DNA of 42,607 nucleotides from CG2-30-68-42 sp037440385 (GTDB lineage: Bacteria > Pseudomonadota > Gammaproteobacteria > Burkholderiales > Rhodocyclaceae). This document shows positions 1 to 8,015 of this stretch, piece by piece. The stretch covers positions 1 through 42,607 of the forward strand of contig JBBIUI010000008.1 in the NCBI GenBank assembly GCA_037440385.1, given 5' to 3'. How positions within the stretch are numbered: position 1 is the stretch's first letter; the number at the start of each line of letters is the position of its first letter. The position numbers were made by a program, and so were the translations under genes. The notes beneath the pieces are model-generated. The model was not told the origin of the DNA. It saw nothing but the letters and a program-made list of their open reading frames with translations, and did no database searches.

Positions 1-312
1 GCCGGCCAGGCGCTGCTCGACCCGGGCACGACGGTCGTCCACGCCGAGCCCTCCTTCGCGCTCTATCCGCACCTCGCCGCGGCGGCGGGGGCCGACCCGG
101 TGGCGGTGCCGCTCGCGCCCGACGACGGCCACGACCTCGACGCCATGGCCGCGGCGGTGGACGAGCGCACCCGCCTGGTCATCGTCTGCAACCCGAACAA
201 CCCGACCGGCGTCTACCGCTCGGCCGACGAGATCGAGCGCTTCGTGGACGCGCTCCCCGAGGACCTCGCGATCCTCATCGACGAGGCCTACTACGACTTC
301 GTGGACCGCCCC
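1..312 (+). CDS. hisC: Histidinol-phosphate aminotransferase fragment (middle part only, both ends missing)
   Basis: The reading frame is open from the first base and reads as the middle of a fold-type I PLP aminotransferase of the HisC kind. HisC moves an amino group from glutamate to imidazole-acetol phosphate in histidine synthesis. Visible family signatures are the NPNNPTG motif (about 190-210) and DEAYYDF (about 280-300). The PLP-binding lysine segment that should follow is absent, because the frame passes directly into the tail of a YqeY protein. Composition is extreme: 97 of the first 120 bases are G or C, against 79 of the first 120 bases of dnaG. The protein style resembles actinobacterial HisC, but that is an impression from memory. 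I infer a piece of foreign DNA or an assembly join, not a working gene. Confidence 0.7.
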
Positions 313-414
313 GACATGGGCCGGGTGATGTCGGCCCTCAAGCCCGTGCTCGCCGGGCGGGCCGACATGGCTCGGGTGTCCGCGCGCGTTCGTTCGGCGC
401 TCGGGCATCGCTGA
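313..414 (+). CDS. yqeY: GatB/YqeY domain protein, C-terminal tail only
   Basis: The last 33 codons of the open frame read DMGRVMSALKPVLAGRADM and continue to a TGA at 412-414. This matches the conserved C-terminal helix pair of GatB/YqeY proteins, small tRNA-amidotransferase-like proteins of about 150 residues with no settled function. YqeY is the expected gene here, since rpsU-yqeY-dnaG-rpoD is a common order in betaproteobacteria. Everything upstream of about 313 belongs to a different family (HisC). The native yqeY body has therefore been lost from this sequence, through a misjoin or a genuine rearrangement. The exact breakpoint is uncertain by about ten bases. Confidence 0.72.
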   Translation, partial: DMGRVMSALKPVLAGRADMARVSARVRSALGHR

Positions 415-453
415 ACGGCCGCGAGGCCGCCGGGCGAAGCGGCGGAGCTCGCC

Positions 454-459
454 TATAAT
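454..459 (+). promoter_or_regulatory. Predicted -10 element for dnaG
   Basis: A perfect TATAAT lies between the yqeY stop and the dnaG start. No convincing -35 hexamer is found 16-18 bases upstream. Transcription would begin near 466, giving an untranslated leader of about 78 bases before the GTG of dnaG. Confidence 0.4.
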
Positions 460-543
460 GGGCTCGTGCGCCACCCGTTGGCGGGATGTGCGCGAGGATC
501 TGGCAGCCGTCCCGACGATCCGTAACCGTCCGCGATCCGCCGC

Positions 544-2307
544 GTGATACCGCAGTCGTTCATCCAGGAGCTGCTCGGGCGGCTCGACATCGTCGAGATC
601 GTCGAGCGCCATGTTCCGCTCAGGCGCGCAGGCGCGAATCTCGTCGCCTGCTGCCCGTTCCACGTCGAAAAGACACCGTCGTTCACGGTCAGCCCGTCCA
701 AGCAGTTCTATCACTGCTTCGGTTGCGGTGCGCACGGCAGCGCGATCGGCTTCCTGATGGCCCATTCCGGCCTGGGGTTCGTCGACGCGGTGCGCGAGCT
801 TGCGGCGAGCGCCGGCATGACGGTGCCGGACGAGGTTGCGCGCGGGCGCGACGGCAACCCGGACTCGGCCGGATTGCTGGACGTCATGCGTCGTGCCGCC
901 GAGTTCTATCGCAACGCCCTCAAGGGTTCGGAGCGCGCGATCGCCTATCTCAAGGCACGCGGCTTGAGCGCAGAGATCGCGGCGCGCTTCGGGATCGGCT
1001 ACGCGCCGCCGGGCTGGCACGGCCTGAAGGAAGTCTTCCCGCTGGCGGAAAGCGCGAACCTGCTGCGTGCGGGTCTTCTCGTCGAAGGGCAATCGGGCGG
1101 CCACTACGACCGGTTTCGCGATCGCGTGATGTTCCCGATCCTGGACGGGCGCGGCAACGTGATCGGCTTCGGCGGCCGCGTGATCGATCAGGGCGAGCCC
1201 AAGTACATGAACTCGCCCGAGACGCCGCTGTTCGAGAAGGGACGCGAGCTGTACGGCCTCGCGCAGGCGCGCGTGGCGATCCGCGAGGCCGATTCCGTGA
1301 TCGTCGTCGAGGGCTACATGGACGTGGTGGCCCTGGCCCAGCACGGCATCGGCAACGTCGTCGCGACGCTGGGCACCTCCACCACCGAGGCACATGTCCG
1401 CAAGCTGCTGCGGCAGGCGCGCCGGGTCGTATTCTGCTTCGACGGCGACGAGGCCGGCCGGAAGGCCGCCTGGCGCGCGCTCGAGGCCAGCCTGGAACAT
1501 CTCACGGACGAGCGCGCCGCCGGCTTCGTGTTCCTGCCCCCGGAACACGACCCGGACAGCTACGTCCGGGCATTCGGCGCCGAGGCCTTTCGCAAGCTCG
1601 CTTGCGCGCCGACTCCGCTGAGCGAATTGTTGTTGCGCGAGCTGAAGGCGGGCAACGATCTGGCCAGTGCGGAAGGCCGGTCCCGATTGCTCGCGCAGGC
1701 GAGGCCGCTGGTCGGACGCATCGAGGCGCCGATGCTGCGCACCCAGCTCGTTCGCGCGTTCGCCGAGCTCGGCGGGATGGCGCCGGCGGAAGTCGCGGAA
1801 CTGTTCGGGCTGAAGCCGCTCGCGCGCGCACCGCGTGCAGCGGTGGCCGTGCCCCGGCGGCGGGTCTCGTTGACCCGGCGAATCCTGCGCATCGTTCTCC
1901 AGAAGCCCGAATGGTCGGCAGGCGTCCCGGTCGAGCTGCTTCCGGCCGGAGAACCCGAGGCGGCGCTGCTCGGTGCGATCGCCTCGGCGTTCGATCGCGG
2001 CGAGCTTCCCGCGGGCCGGCTCGATGCCGTGATCGAGTATTTCCGCGGTTCCGCTCACGAGGCCGTGCTGGAGTCCGTCTACCAGGAACTCGCGGCCGAG
2101 CGAAACGACGAAGATTCGATCGAAGCGGTGTTCACCGATGCCGTCGACCAGCTGCGTCGACACGCGCTCGCCCGCGACATCGCGGCGCTCAACGCCAAGG
2201 AGCGCGCGGGTGGCTTGAGCGGCGAGGAACGCCATCGGCTGTGCGATCTGCTGGCGCGAAAACAGGGGCTGGCCGCGACCCGGGCGGAGGGCGGCCGCCC
2301 GGAATAG
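544..2307 (+). CDS. dnaG: DNA primase DnaG
   Basis: Primase makes the RNA primers for lagging-strand synthesis at the replication fork, working with the replicative helicase. The 587-residue length is typical. The N-terminal zinc ribbon is visible as CPFH (C37, H40) and CFGC (C58, C61). The TOPRIM core follows with E256 in VVEGYMD and D300/D302 in FDGDEAG. The C-terminal third, expected to bind DnaB, is poorly conserved. The GTG start is chosen because it yields the family's usual MIPQSFI opening; no clear Shine-Dalgarno precedes it. It lies downstream of a yqeY remnant and upstream of rpoD, the standard macromolecular-synthesis order. A promoter-like element follows the stop, so rpoD may also be transcribed separately. 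Confidence 0.97.
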   Translation: MIPQSFIQELLGRLDIVEIVERHVPLRRAGANLVACCPFHVEKTPSFTVSPSKQFYHCFGCGAHGSAIGFLMAHSGLGFVDAVRELAASAGMTVPDEVARGRDGNPDSAGLLDVMRRAAEFYRNALKGSERAIAYLKARGLSAEIAARFGIGYAPPGWHGLKEVFPLAESANLLRAGLLVEGQSGGHYDRFRDRVMFPILDGRGNVIGFGGRVIDQGEPKYMNSPETPLFEKGRELYGLAQARVAIREADSVIVVEGYMDVVALAQHGIGNVVATLGTSTTEAHVRKLLRQARRVVFCFDGDEAGRKAAWRALEASLEHLTDERAAGFVFLPPEHDPDSYVRAFGAEAFRKLACAPTPLSELLLRELKAGNDLASAEGRSRLLAQARPLVGRIEAPMLRTQLVRAFAELGGMAPAEVAELFGLKPLARAPRAAVAVPRRRVSLTRRILRIVLQKPEWSAGVPVELLPAGEPEAALLGAIASAFDRGELPAGRLDAVIEYFRGSAHEAVLESVYQELAAERNDEDSIEAVFTDAVDQLRRHALARDIAALNAKERAGGLSGEERHRLCDLLARKQGLAATRAEGGRPE

Positions 2308-2316
2308 CGTTTCCGG

Positions 2317-2322
2317 TAAAAT
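2317..2322 (+). promoter_or_regulatory. Predicted -10 element for rpoD
   Basis: TAAAAT lies ten bases after the dnaG stop within the context GGTAAAATGCG. Transcription would start about 2329, giving a leader of about 44 bases. There is no good -35 match, as in other promoters of this window. Confidence 0.45.
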
Positions 2323-2372
2323 GCGAACTTTTTCCCGCATCAGCCTGCCCAACCCGACATTCGAGGACATCG

Positions 2373-4424
<2,052 letters not shown>

Positions 4425-5621
4425 TCAACCGCGCAGCACGATGACGGGCACCCGCATTTCGCTCGCGGACGTGCCGCCATGCACGCCGACCATGCGGTGG
4501 CGCCGCTCGCCGGGCAGCCAGTCGACCACCGTCCAGTCGTCCTTCATCAGCAGCGTGTAATCGCCGGTGCGCGAGGCGAGCCTGGCGTGCGGCGCGCCCG
4601 GACCGAACCATCCTTCGCGGATCAGCTCGGCGCTGCGAACGGGCGTGCACGCATGGCCGAGTTCCCCGGTGACGTAGCGCTCGAAATCCGCGCGGCATTC
4701 TTCGCGCACGTAGCAGTAGGCGACCCGGCGTTCGCCGCACAGCGGCCGGTACAGCATCCCGGCCAGCCGCGGATGTGCGTCGAGCTCGATCACGTGCGCC
4801 GGGGGCGAGTCGATGAAGCCGTGATCCGCGGTCACGATCACGGCCGTGGCGGTTCCGCGCACGGTGTCGGCGAGCCGCGCGAAGGCCGTATCGAAGCGTG
4901 CGAGCACGCGGCGGACCTCGGCGCTGGCTATGCCATGCTCATGGGCCGCCTCGTCGAGATCCGGATAGTAGGCGTAGAGGAAGCGCCGCTCGCGCCCCTC
5001 GCGTAGCAGCGCCTCGATCCGCGCGAAGCACTCTTCGATCGTTCCGTAGGCGAGCCGATCGGCACCTTCGCCATGATGGCGGTTGAACGGCGAGTCCGAG
5101 ATCCGCGCCGGCGAGAGCACCGACGAGCGCCGTTCGAGGCTGGCGTACAGCGGGCGATGATCGAACAGTCGCGGCGCGAGCGGCTGCAGCCCCGGCGCGA
5201 TCGGCGCGCCGCCGCGCGGCGTGAGCGGCAGCGATGCGAGCACGCGGTCGATCTCCTCGAAATACATGTGCCAGCCGGTCGCGCCGTGTTGCGCGGGCGC
5301 GAGCCCGGTCATGACGGTGGTGATCGCGGCCGCCGTGGTCGAGGGAAACACCGAGGTCGCGGTGGCGTGAAGGTGCCGGCGCAGGATCGTGTCGCGGCCG
5401 GCTTCGTGCAGCGCCTGCGCGCCGAGACCGTCGACGAGGATCAGCACGAGGTTGCGGGCCGCGGCGAGTGTCTCGAGGTCGAGCCCGCGAAAGGCGGGAT
5501 AACGGCAGCGCTTCGCCCCGCTCGCGAGCGCCACGCTTTGCACCAGATTGAGCAGGCCGCCGCCCGAATAGTCCGGCAGCACCTGCGCGGGAGCGTCCTC
5601 GCCCGGTGCCGCCGCGGCCAC
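4425..5621 (-). CDS. Alkaline-phosphatase-superfamily phosphodiesterase / nucleotide pyrophosphatase
   Basis: This 398-residue protein belongs to the type I phosphodiesterase/nucleotide pyrophosphatase group, which uses two zinc ions and a threonine nucleophile to split phosphodiester or pyrophosphate bonds. The ligand set can be read off: D64 in LILVDGLG, the nucleophile in FPSTTAAA (T95 or T96), D223 and H227 in YPDLDEAAHEHG, D266-H267 in VTADHG, and a late His in GVHGGTS. No signal peptide is evident, so it is probably cytoplasmic; substrate cannot be assigned. The start is a GTG with GGGAG about ten bases upstream. It follows the YbhB gene by 16 bases, suggesting one operon. Its TGA immediately abuts that of rpoD on the opposite strand. 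Confidence 0.85.
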   Translation of the reverse strand: MAAAAPGEDAPAQVLPDYSGGGLLNLVQSVALASGAKRCRYPAFRGLDLETLAAARNLVLILVDGLGAQALHEAGRDTILRRHLHATATSVFPSTTAAAITTVMTGLAPAQHGATGWHMYFEEIDRVLASLPLTPRGGAPIAPGLQPLAPRLFDHRPLYASLERRSSVLSPARISDSPFNRHHGEGADRLAYGTIEECFARIEALLREGRERRFLYAYYPDLDEAAHEHGIASAEVRRVLARFDTAFARLADTVRGTATAVIVTADHGFIDSPPAHVIELDAHPRLAGMLYRPLCGERRVAYCYVREECRADFERYVTGELGHACTPVRSAELIREGWFGPGAPHARLASRTGDYTLLMKDDWTVVDWLPGERRHRMVGVHGGTSASEMRVPVIVLRG

Positions 5622-5637
5622 GCCTGCGCGCTCCCGC

Positions 5638-6099
5638 TCAGCGCCGGTAGAGCCCGACCAGCTCCGCGTGGGCGAGCACGTGGCCGGCCATCGCCCGTTC
5701 GAGCTGCGCCTTCGCCGGCCGGTTCAGGTCGGGCAGCACGATGTCGAGCGCATAGAGCTTGTGGAAGTAGCGGTGGCGCCCGATGGGCGGACAGGGGCCG
5801 CCATAGCCGGTGCGCTTCCAGTCGTTGAGACCTTCGCGCGTTCCCGCCGGCAGCGTTCGCACGCCCTCCGGCAGCCCGGCGATGTCGGCGGGCAGGTTGT
5901 AGAGCACCCAATGCACCCAGGTCATCTTCGGTGCCTTCGGGTCGGGCGCATCGGGATCGTCGACGATCAGCGCAAAGCTGCGGGTGCCCGCAGGCGCGCC
6001 CATCCAGGACAGCTGCGGTGACAGGTCCTGGCCGTCGCAGGTGTGGCTGCGCGGGATTTCTCCGTTGTGGGGGAATGCGGTCGATGAGAGTGTCAGCAT
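5638..6099 (-). CDS. YbhB/YbcL family PEBP-like protein
   Basis: This is a phosphatidylethanolamine-binding-protein fold of the bacterial YbhB/YbcL kind (153 residues). The biochemical role of the family is unsettled; members bind small anionic ligands in a surface pocket. Signature blocks are VDDPDAPDP (47-55) and GYGGPCPPIGRHRYF (98-112). The ATG at 6099 is chosen because a perfect AGGAGG lies seven bases upstream. An in-frame ATG at 6228 would add 43 residues including a hydrophobic stretch (VRPALIASFIGLASIAPAGL) that could be a secretion signal, so a periplasmic form is possible but has no comparable ribosome site. It is probably co-transcribed with the phosphodiesterase downstream. Confidence 0.88.
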   Translation of the reverse strand: MLTLSSTAFPHNGEIPRSHTCDGQDLSPQLSWMGAPAGTRSFALIVDDPDAPDPKAPKMTWVHWVLYNLPADIAGLPEGVRTLPAGTREGLNDWKRTGYGGPCPPIGRHRYFHKLYALDIVLPDLNRPAKAQLERAMAGHVLAHAELVGLYRR

Positions 6100-6106
6100 C
6101 GCAGTG

Positions 6107-6112
6107 CCTCCT
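6107..6112 (-). promoter_or_regulatory. Strong Shine-Dalgarno that fixes the YbhB start
   Basis: The minus strand reads AGGAGG with a seven-base spacer to the ATG at 6099. It falls inside the longer open frame that begins at 6228, and favours the shorter cytoplasmic product. Confidence 0.75.
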
Positions 6113-6261
6113 GTCTTTCCGGAAACCAGGCCTGCCGGCGCGATCGACGCGAGCCCGATGAACGACGCGATGAGTGCCGGCCTGACCATGTCGAGAATGG
6201 ATGGGGCGGATGCCGGATGATTCGCCATCCGTTCCGGCCGGTCAAGCCGGGCGCTACTTGC

Positions 6262-6267
6262 TAGAAT
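6262..6267 (+). promoter_or_regulatory. Predicted -10 element of the tRNA gene
   Basis: TAGAAT is followed by a GC-rich discriminator (CGCGAGCC). It would start transcription near 6274, about 13 bases before the mature tRNA. A GC-rich discriminator is usual for stringently controlled tRNA promoters. No clear -35. Confidence 0.5.
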
Positions 6268-6286
6268 CGCGAGCCTTCGTCGCGGC

Positions 6287-6363
6287 GGGCCGTTAGCTCA
6301 GTCGGTCAGAGCAGGGGACTCATAATCCCTTGGTCGCTGGTTCGAGTCCAGCACGGCCCACCA
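6287..6363 (+). tRNA. tRNA with CAU anticodon, probably tRNA-Ile2
   Basis: This is a complete 77-base cloverleaf with encoded CCA. The acceptor stem is GGGCCGT paired with ACGGCCC, then discriminator A. The D arm carries TAGCTCAGTCGGTCAGAGCA. The anticodon stem pairs GGGGA with TCCCT around the loop CTCATAA, with CAT at 6321-6323. The T arm contains GGTTCGAGTCC. A CAU anticodon can be elongator Met, initiator Met or Ile2. The first acceptor pair is G-C, which argues against initiator Met. The fourth and fifth acceptor pairs are C-G, as in tRNA-Ile2, where they are reported determinants for the lysidine synthetase TilS. I therefore favour Ile2 reading AUA codons; elongator Met remains possible. 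Confidence 0.93.
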
Positions 6364-6418
6364 AAGTCACCGTACGCTCCAACCAGGGCTCGTAGCACCC
6401 GGATTCCAGACACGATGT

Positions 6419-6463
6419 CCCATGATCCCCTGGTCGCTCGTTCGAGTGCGCGACGGTCCACCA
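6419..6463 (+). repeat. Decayed partial copy of the tRNA 3' half
   Basis: Aligned without gaps to the tRNA from its anticodon loop through the CCA end (6319-6363), this stretch is identical at 36 of 45 positions. It keeps CAT, TGGTCGCT, GTTCGAGT and the terminal CCACCA. It has no 5' half and cannot fold into a tRNA. It lies 100 bases downstream of the intact gene and just before the next ORF. Such a partial copy is what is left at the far end of an element that integrated into a tRNA 3' end and was later lost, or after a simple tandem duplication. Confidence 0.7.
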
Positions 6464-6480
6464 ACGACGGATTCGATCCG

Positions 6481-6909
6481 ATGAAATCGACCGGGCGGGG
6501 GCGCGCGGATGCCGGATACCGGAGCTTCACCGGCAAGGCGCTGCTGGTCAATGTGCTGCGCATCCTGCACCTGGCGGGCGTGGTGGGGGTGGGAGCCGCG
6601 GTGCTGGGCGCCCCATCGGCAGGCGACGGCATGATCGCGTATGTGCTCGTGCTGGTTCCGGGTGGCCTGATCGTCGCGCTGGACTGGTGGTCGAATGCGC
6701 ATTACCCGTTTCAGCTCAAGGGACTCGGCATGGCGGTCAAACTCGCTCTGGTGGCGTGGATGGCGTTCGATGCCGAGCACCGGATGGTGCTGTTCTGGAT
6801 CGTGCTCGCAGGCTCCAGCGCCCTTTCCCATGGACCGGGTCGCCTGCGCGGCTATAGTCCGTGGCCGGGCCGAAGCGCCGGGAGCGGCCGGAGCCGTTCG
6901 GGCGGCTGA
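6481..6909 (+). CDS. Small multi-pass membrane protein of unknown function
   Basis: This 142-residue protein has about four predicted membrane segments (near residues 20-43, 50-69, 82-98 and 101-117). A conserved-looking DWWSNAHYPFQLKG lies between the second and third, and SHGPGRLRGYSPW follows the last. The final 15 residues are Gly/Ser/Arg-rich and probably cytoplasmic. I do not recognise the family. The ATG at 6481 is chosen because the longer frame (from 6415) would run through the tRNA-derived repeat. No clear Shine-Dalgarno is seen. It converges on the 92-residue gene at 6938-7216 with a 28-base gap and no hairpin. Confidence 0.6.
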   Translation: MKSTGRGRADAGYRSFTGKALLVNVLRILHLAGVVGVGAAVLGAPSAGDGMIAYVLVLVPGGLIVALDWWSNAHYPFQLKGLGMAVKLALVAWMAFDAEHRMVLFWIVLAGSSALSHGPGRLRGYSPWPGRSAGSGRSRSGG

Positions 6910-6937
6910 AGGAACCCTGCCCGAGGCGTGCTGCGGC

Positions 6938-7216
6938 CTATTTCCCGAAGCACAGGCCCCAGCAATCGGCGGGCGCGCGAGGCGGGTAGAGCTTTTCGTG
7001 CAGTGCGCGCAGCGCCAGGATCTCCTGGATGACCTCGGGCGGGAAACCGGCGCGATCGGTCCGGTCGGCAATGACCAGGTTGTCGAAGTAGCGGTAGATG
7101 TCCGAGCTGCCCCACATCAGCGCGATCGCGTGCTCGACATGGGGGAAACCGGCCGCGAGCCTGGCGGGATAACGCAGGTTGTACTTGCGCAGCGCGTCGG
7201 AGAGATTTCGCTTCAT
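6938..7216 (-). CDS. Conserved-looking small protein of unknown function (92 aa)
   Basis: This short soluble protein is rich in aromatic and charged residues, with blocks GFPHVEHAIALMWGSSDIY (23-41) and FPPEVIQEILALRALHEKLYP (58-78). It has no membrane segment or signal peptide. Two cysteines sit near the C-terminus (ADCWGLCFGK). The codon pattern and plausible amphipathic helices suggest a real gene, but I do not recognise the family. The start ATG at 7216 has a GATAAT hexamer exactly six bases upstream and no Shine-Dalgarno, so the mRNA may be leaderless. It is transcribed divergently from the parA gene, with 93 bases between the starts. Confidence 0.65.
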   Translation of the reverse strand: MKRNLSDALRKYNLRYPARLAAGFPHVEHAIALMWGSSDIYRYFDNLVIADRTDRAGFPPEVIQEILALRALHEKLYPPRAPADCWGLCFGK

Positions 7217-7222
7217 GCGCGG

Positions 7223-7228
7223 ATTATC
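7223..7228 (-). promoter_or_regulatory. -10-like GATAAT six bases from the start codon
   Basis: The minus strand reads GATAAT, then CCGCGC, then the ATG at 7216. The expected transcription start falls on or beside the A of the ATG. Confidence 0.4.
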
Positions 7229-7297
7229 GGTACGGCCGCGTCCGATCCACAGGAACCCCGTCACGATCTGCGCGAGGTGCGGCCCGCGCGGCTGTGC

Positions 7298-7303
7298 TAG
7301 ATT
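7298..7303 (+). promoter_or_regulatory. -10-like TAGATT six bases from the parA start
   Basis: TAGATT, then GCGCGC, then ATG at 7310. The spacing matches the promoters of the divergent gene and of dnaE, and there is no Shine-Dalgarno. This suggests a leaderless transcript. Confidence 0.4.
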
Positions 7304-7309
7304 GCGCGC

Positions 7310-7981
7310 ATGCGGTCGATTCTCGTGGCCAACGCCAAGGGCGGGTCGGGCAAGACGACGCTGGCGACGAATCTCGCCGGCTATCTGGCCCGGTCGGGCG
7401 CCCGCGTGATGCTGGGCGACGTCGACCGCCAGCGCTCTGCCCGGGCGTGGCTCGATCTGCGCGCGAGCGTGCTGCCTGCGATCCGCGGCTGGGACATCGA
7501 ACCGGATCAGCCCGCGCGCCCGCCGAAGGGTACGACCCATGTCGTGCTGGATTCGCCGGCCGGATTGCACGGCAAGAAGCTCGGCCATGTCGTCCGGCTG
7601 GTCGATCGCGTGCTGGTGCCGCTGCAGCCGTCGCCGTTCGACATCCTCGCGACGCGCGCCTTCCTGGAAGTGCTGTTGGCCGAAAAGCCGTTGCGGCATT
7701 CCCGCGCGACGGTGGCCGTGGTCGGCATGCGGGTCGATGCGCGCACGCGGGCGGCGCGCGAGCTGGAGCGCTTCCTCGATGCATTCGGCATGCCGGTGGT
7801 GGGCTTCCTGCGCGACACGCAGCTCTATGTCCAGGCGGCCGCGCACGGGCTGACCCTCTTCGACCTGTCGCCGGGCAGGGCACAACGCGATCTCGATGAG
7901 TGGCGTCCGATCATCGAATGGGTCGAGGCGGCCGGCCCGGCCGCAGGCGATCCGGCGGGCGAGGTTCGCGGCGAGCACTGA
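7310..7981 (+). CDS. ParA/MinD-family ATPase (orphan)
   Basis: This 223-residue deviant-Walker ATPase has KGGSGKTT at residues 10-17, with the signature lysine (K10) that marks dimerising ParA/MinD enzymes. It also has a LGDVDRQRSA switch at about 35-44 and VVLDSPAG (Walker B-like) near 79-86. Family members position chromosomes, plasmids or protein clusters by patterning on nucleoid or membrane. No ParB, MinC/E or visible cargo gene is adjacent, and no amphipathic C-terminal MinD helix is obvious. The partner is therefore unknown. The gene lies between a 92-residue unknown (divergent) and dnaE (34 bases downstream). Confidence 0.85.
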   Translation: MRSILVANAKGGSGKTTLATNLAGYLARSGARVMLGDVDRQRSARAWLDLRASVLPAIRGWDIEPDQPARPPKGTTHVVLDSPAGLHGKKLGHVVRLVDRVLVPLQPSPFDILATRAFLEVLLAEKPLRHSRATVAVVGMRVDARTRAARELERFLDAFGMPVVGFLRDTQLYVQAAAHGLTLFDLSPGRAQRDLDEWRPIIEWVEAAGPAAGDPAGEVRGEH

Positions 7982-8003
7982 TGCCGCCGCGGCGCGCGGC
8001 GCG

Positions 8004-8009
8004 TAAAAT
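8004..8009 (+). promoter_or_regulatory. -10-like TAAAAT six bases from the dnaE start
   Basis: TAAAAT, then CGCGCC, then the ATG at 8016. No Shine-Dalgarno is present between them, consistent with a leaderless dnaE message. Confidence 0.42.
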
Positions 8010-8015
8010 CGCGCC

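Noticed and set aside
486..2372. N-terminal extension of the rpoD frame through dnaG, giving a 1312-residue protein
   Set aside because: The extension is Arg-rich out-of-frame reading of dnaG; RpoD similarity begins only after the ATG at 2373, which has its own promoter-like element.
2294..2372. Riboswitch or attenuator in the dnaG-rpoD gap
   Set aside because: The 65-base gap shows no conserved aptamer core and no stable hairpin with a T-run.
6100..6228. Exported YbhB form starting at 6228
   Set aside because: The hydrophobic segment is plausible, but AGGAGG seven bases before the ATG at 6099 is far better support for the shorter start. Kept only as an alternative.
6306..7071. Two minus-strand frames reading TRTSDQGIM near their ends
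   Set aside because: These are reverse translations of the tRNA and its decayed copy, a known source of spurious gene calls.
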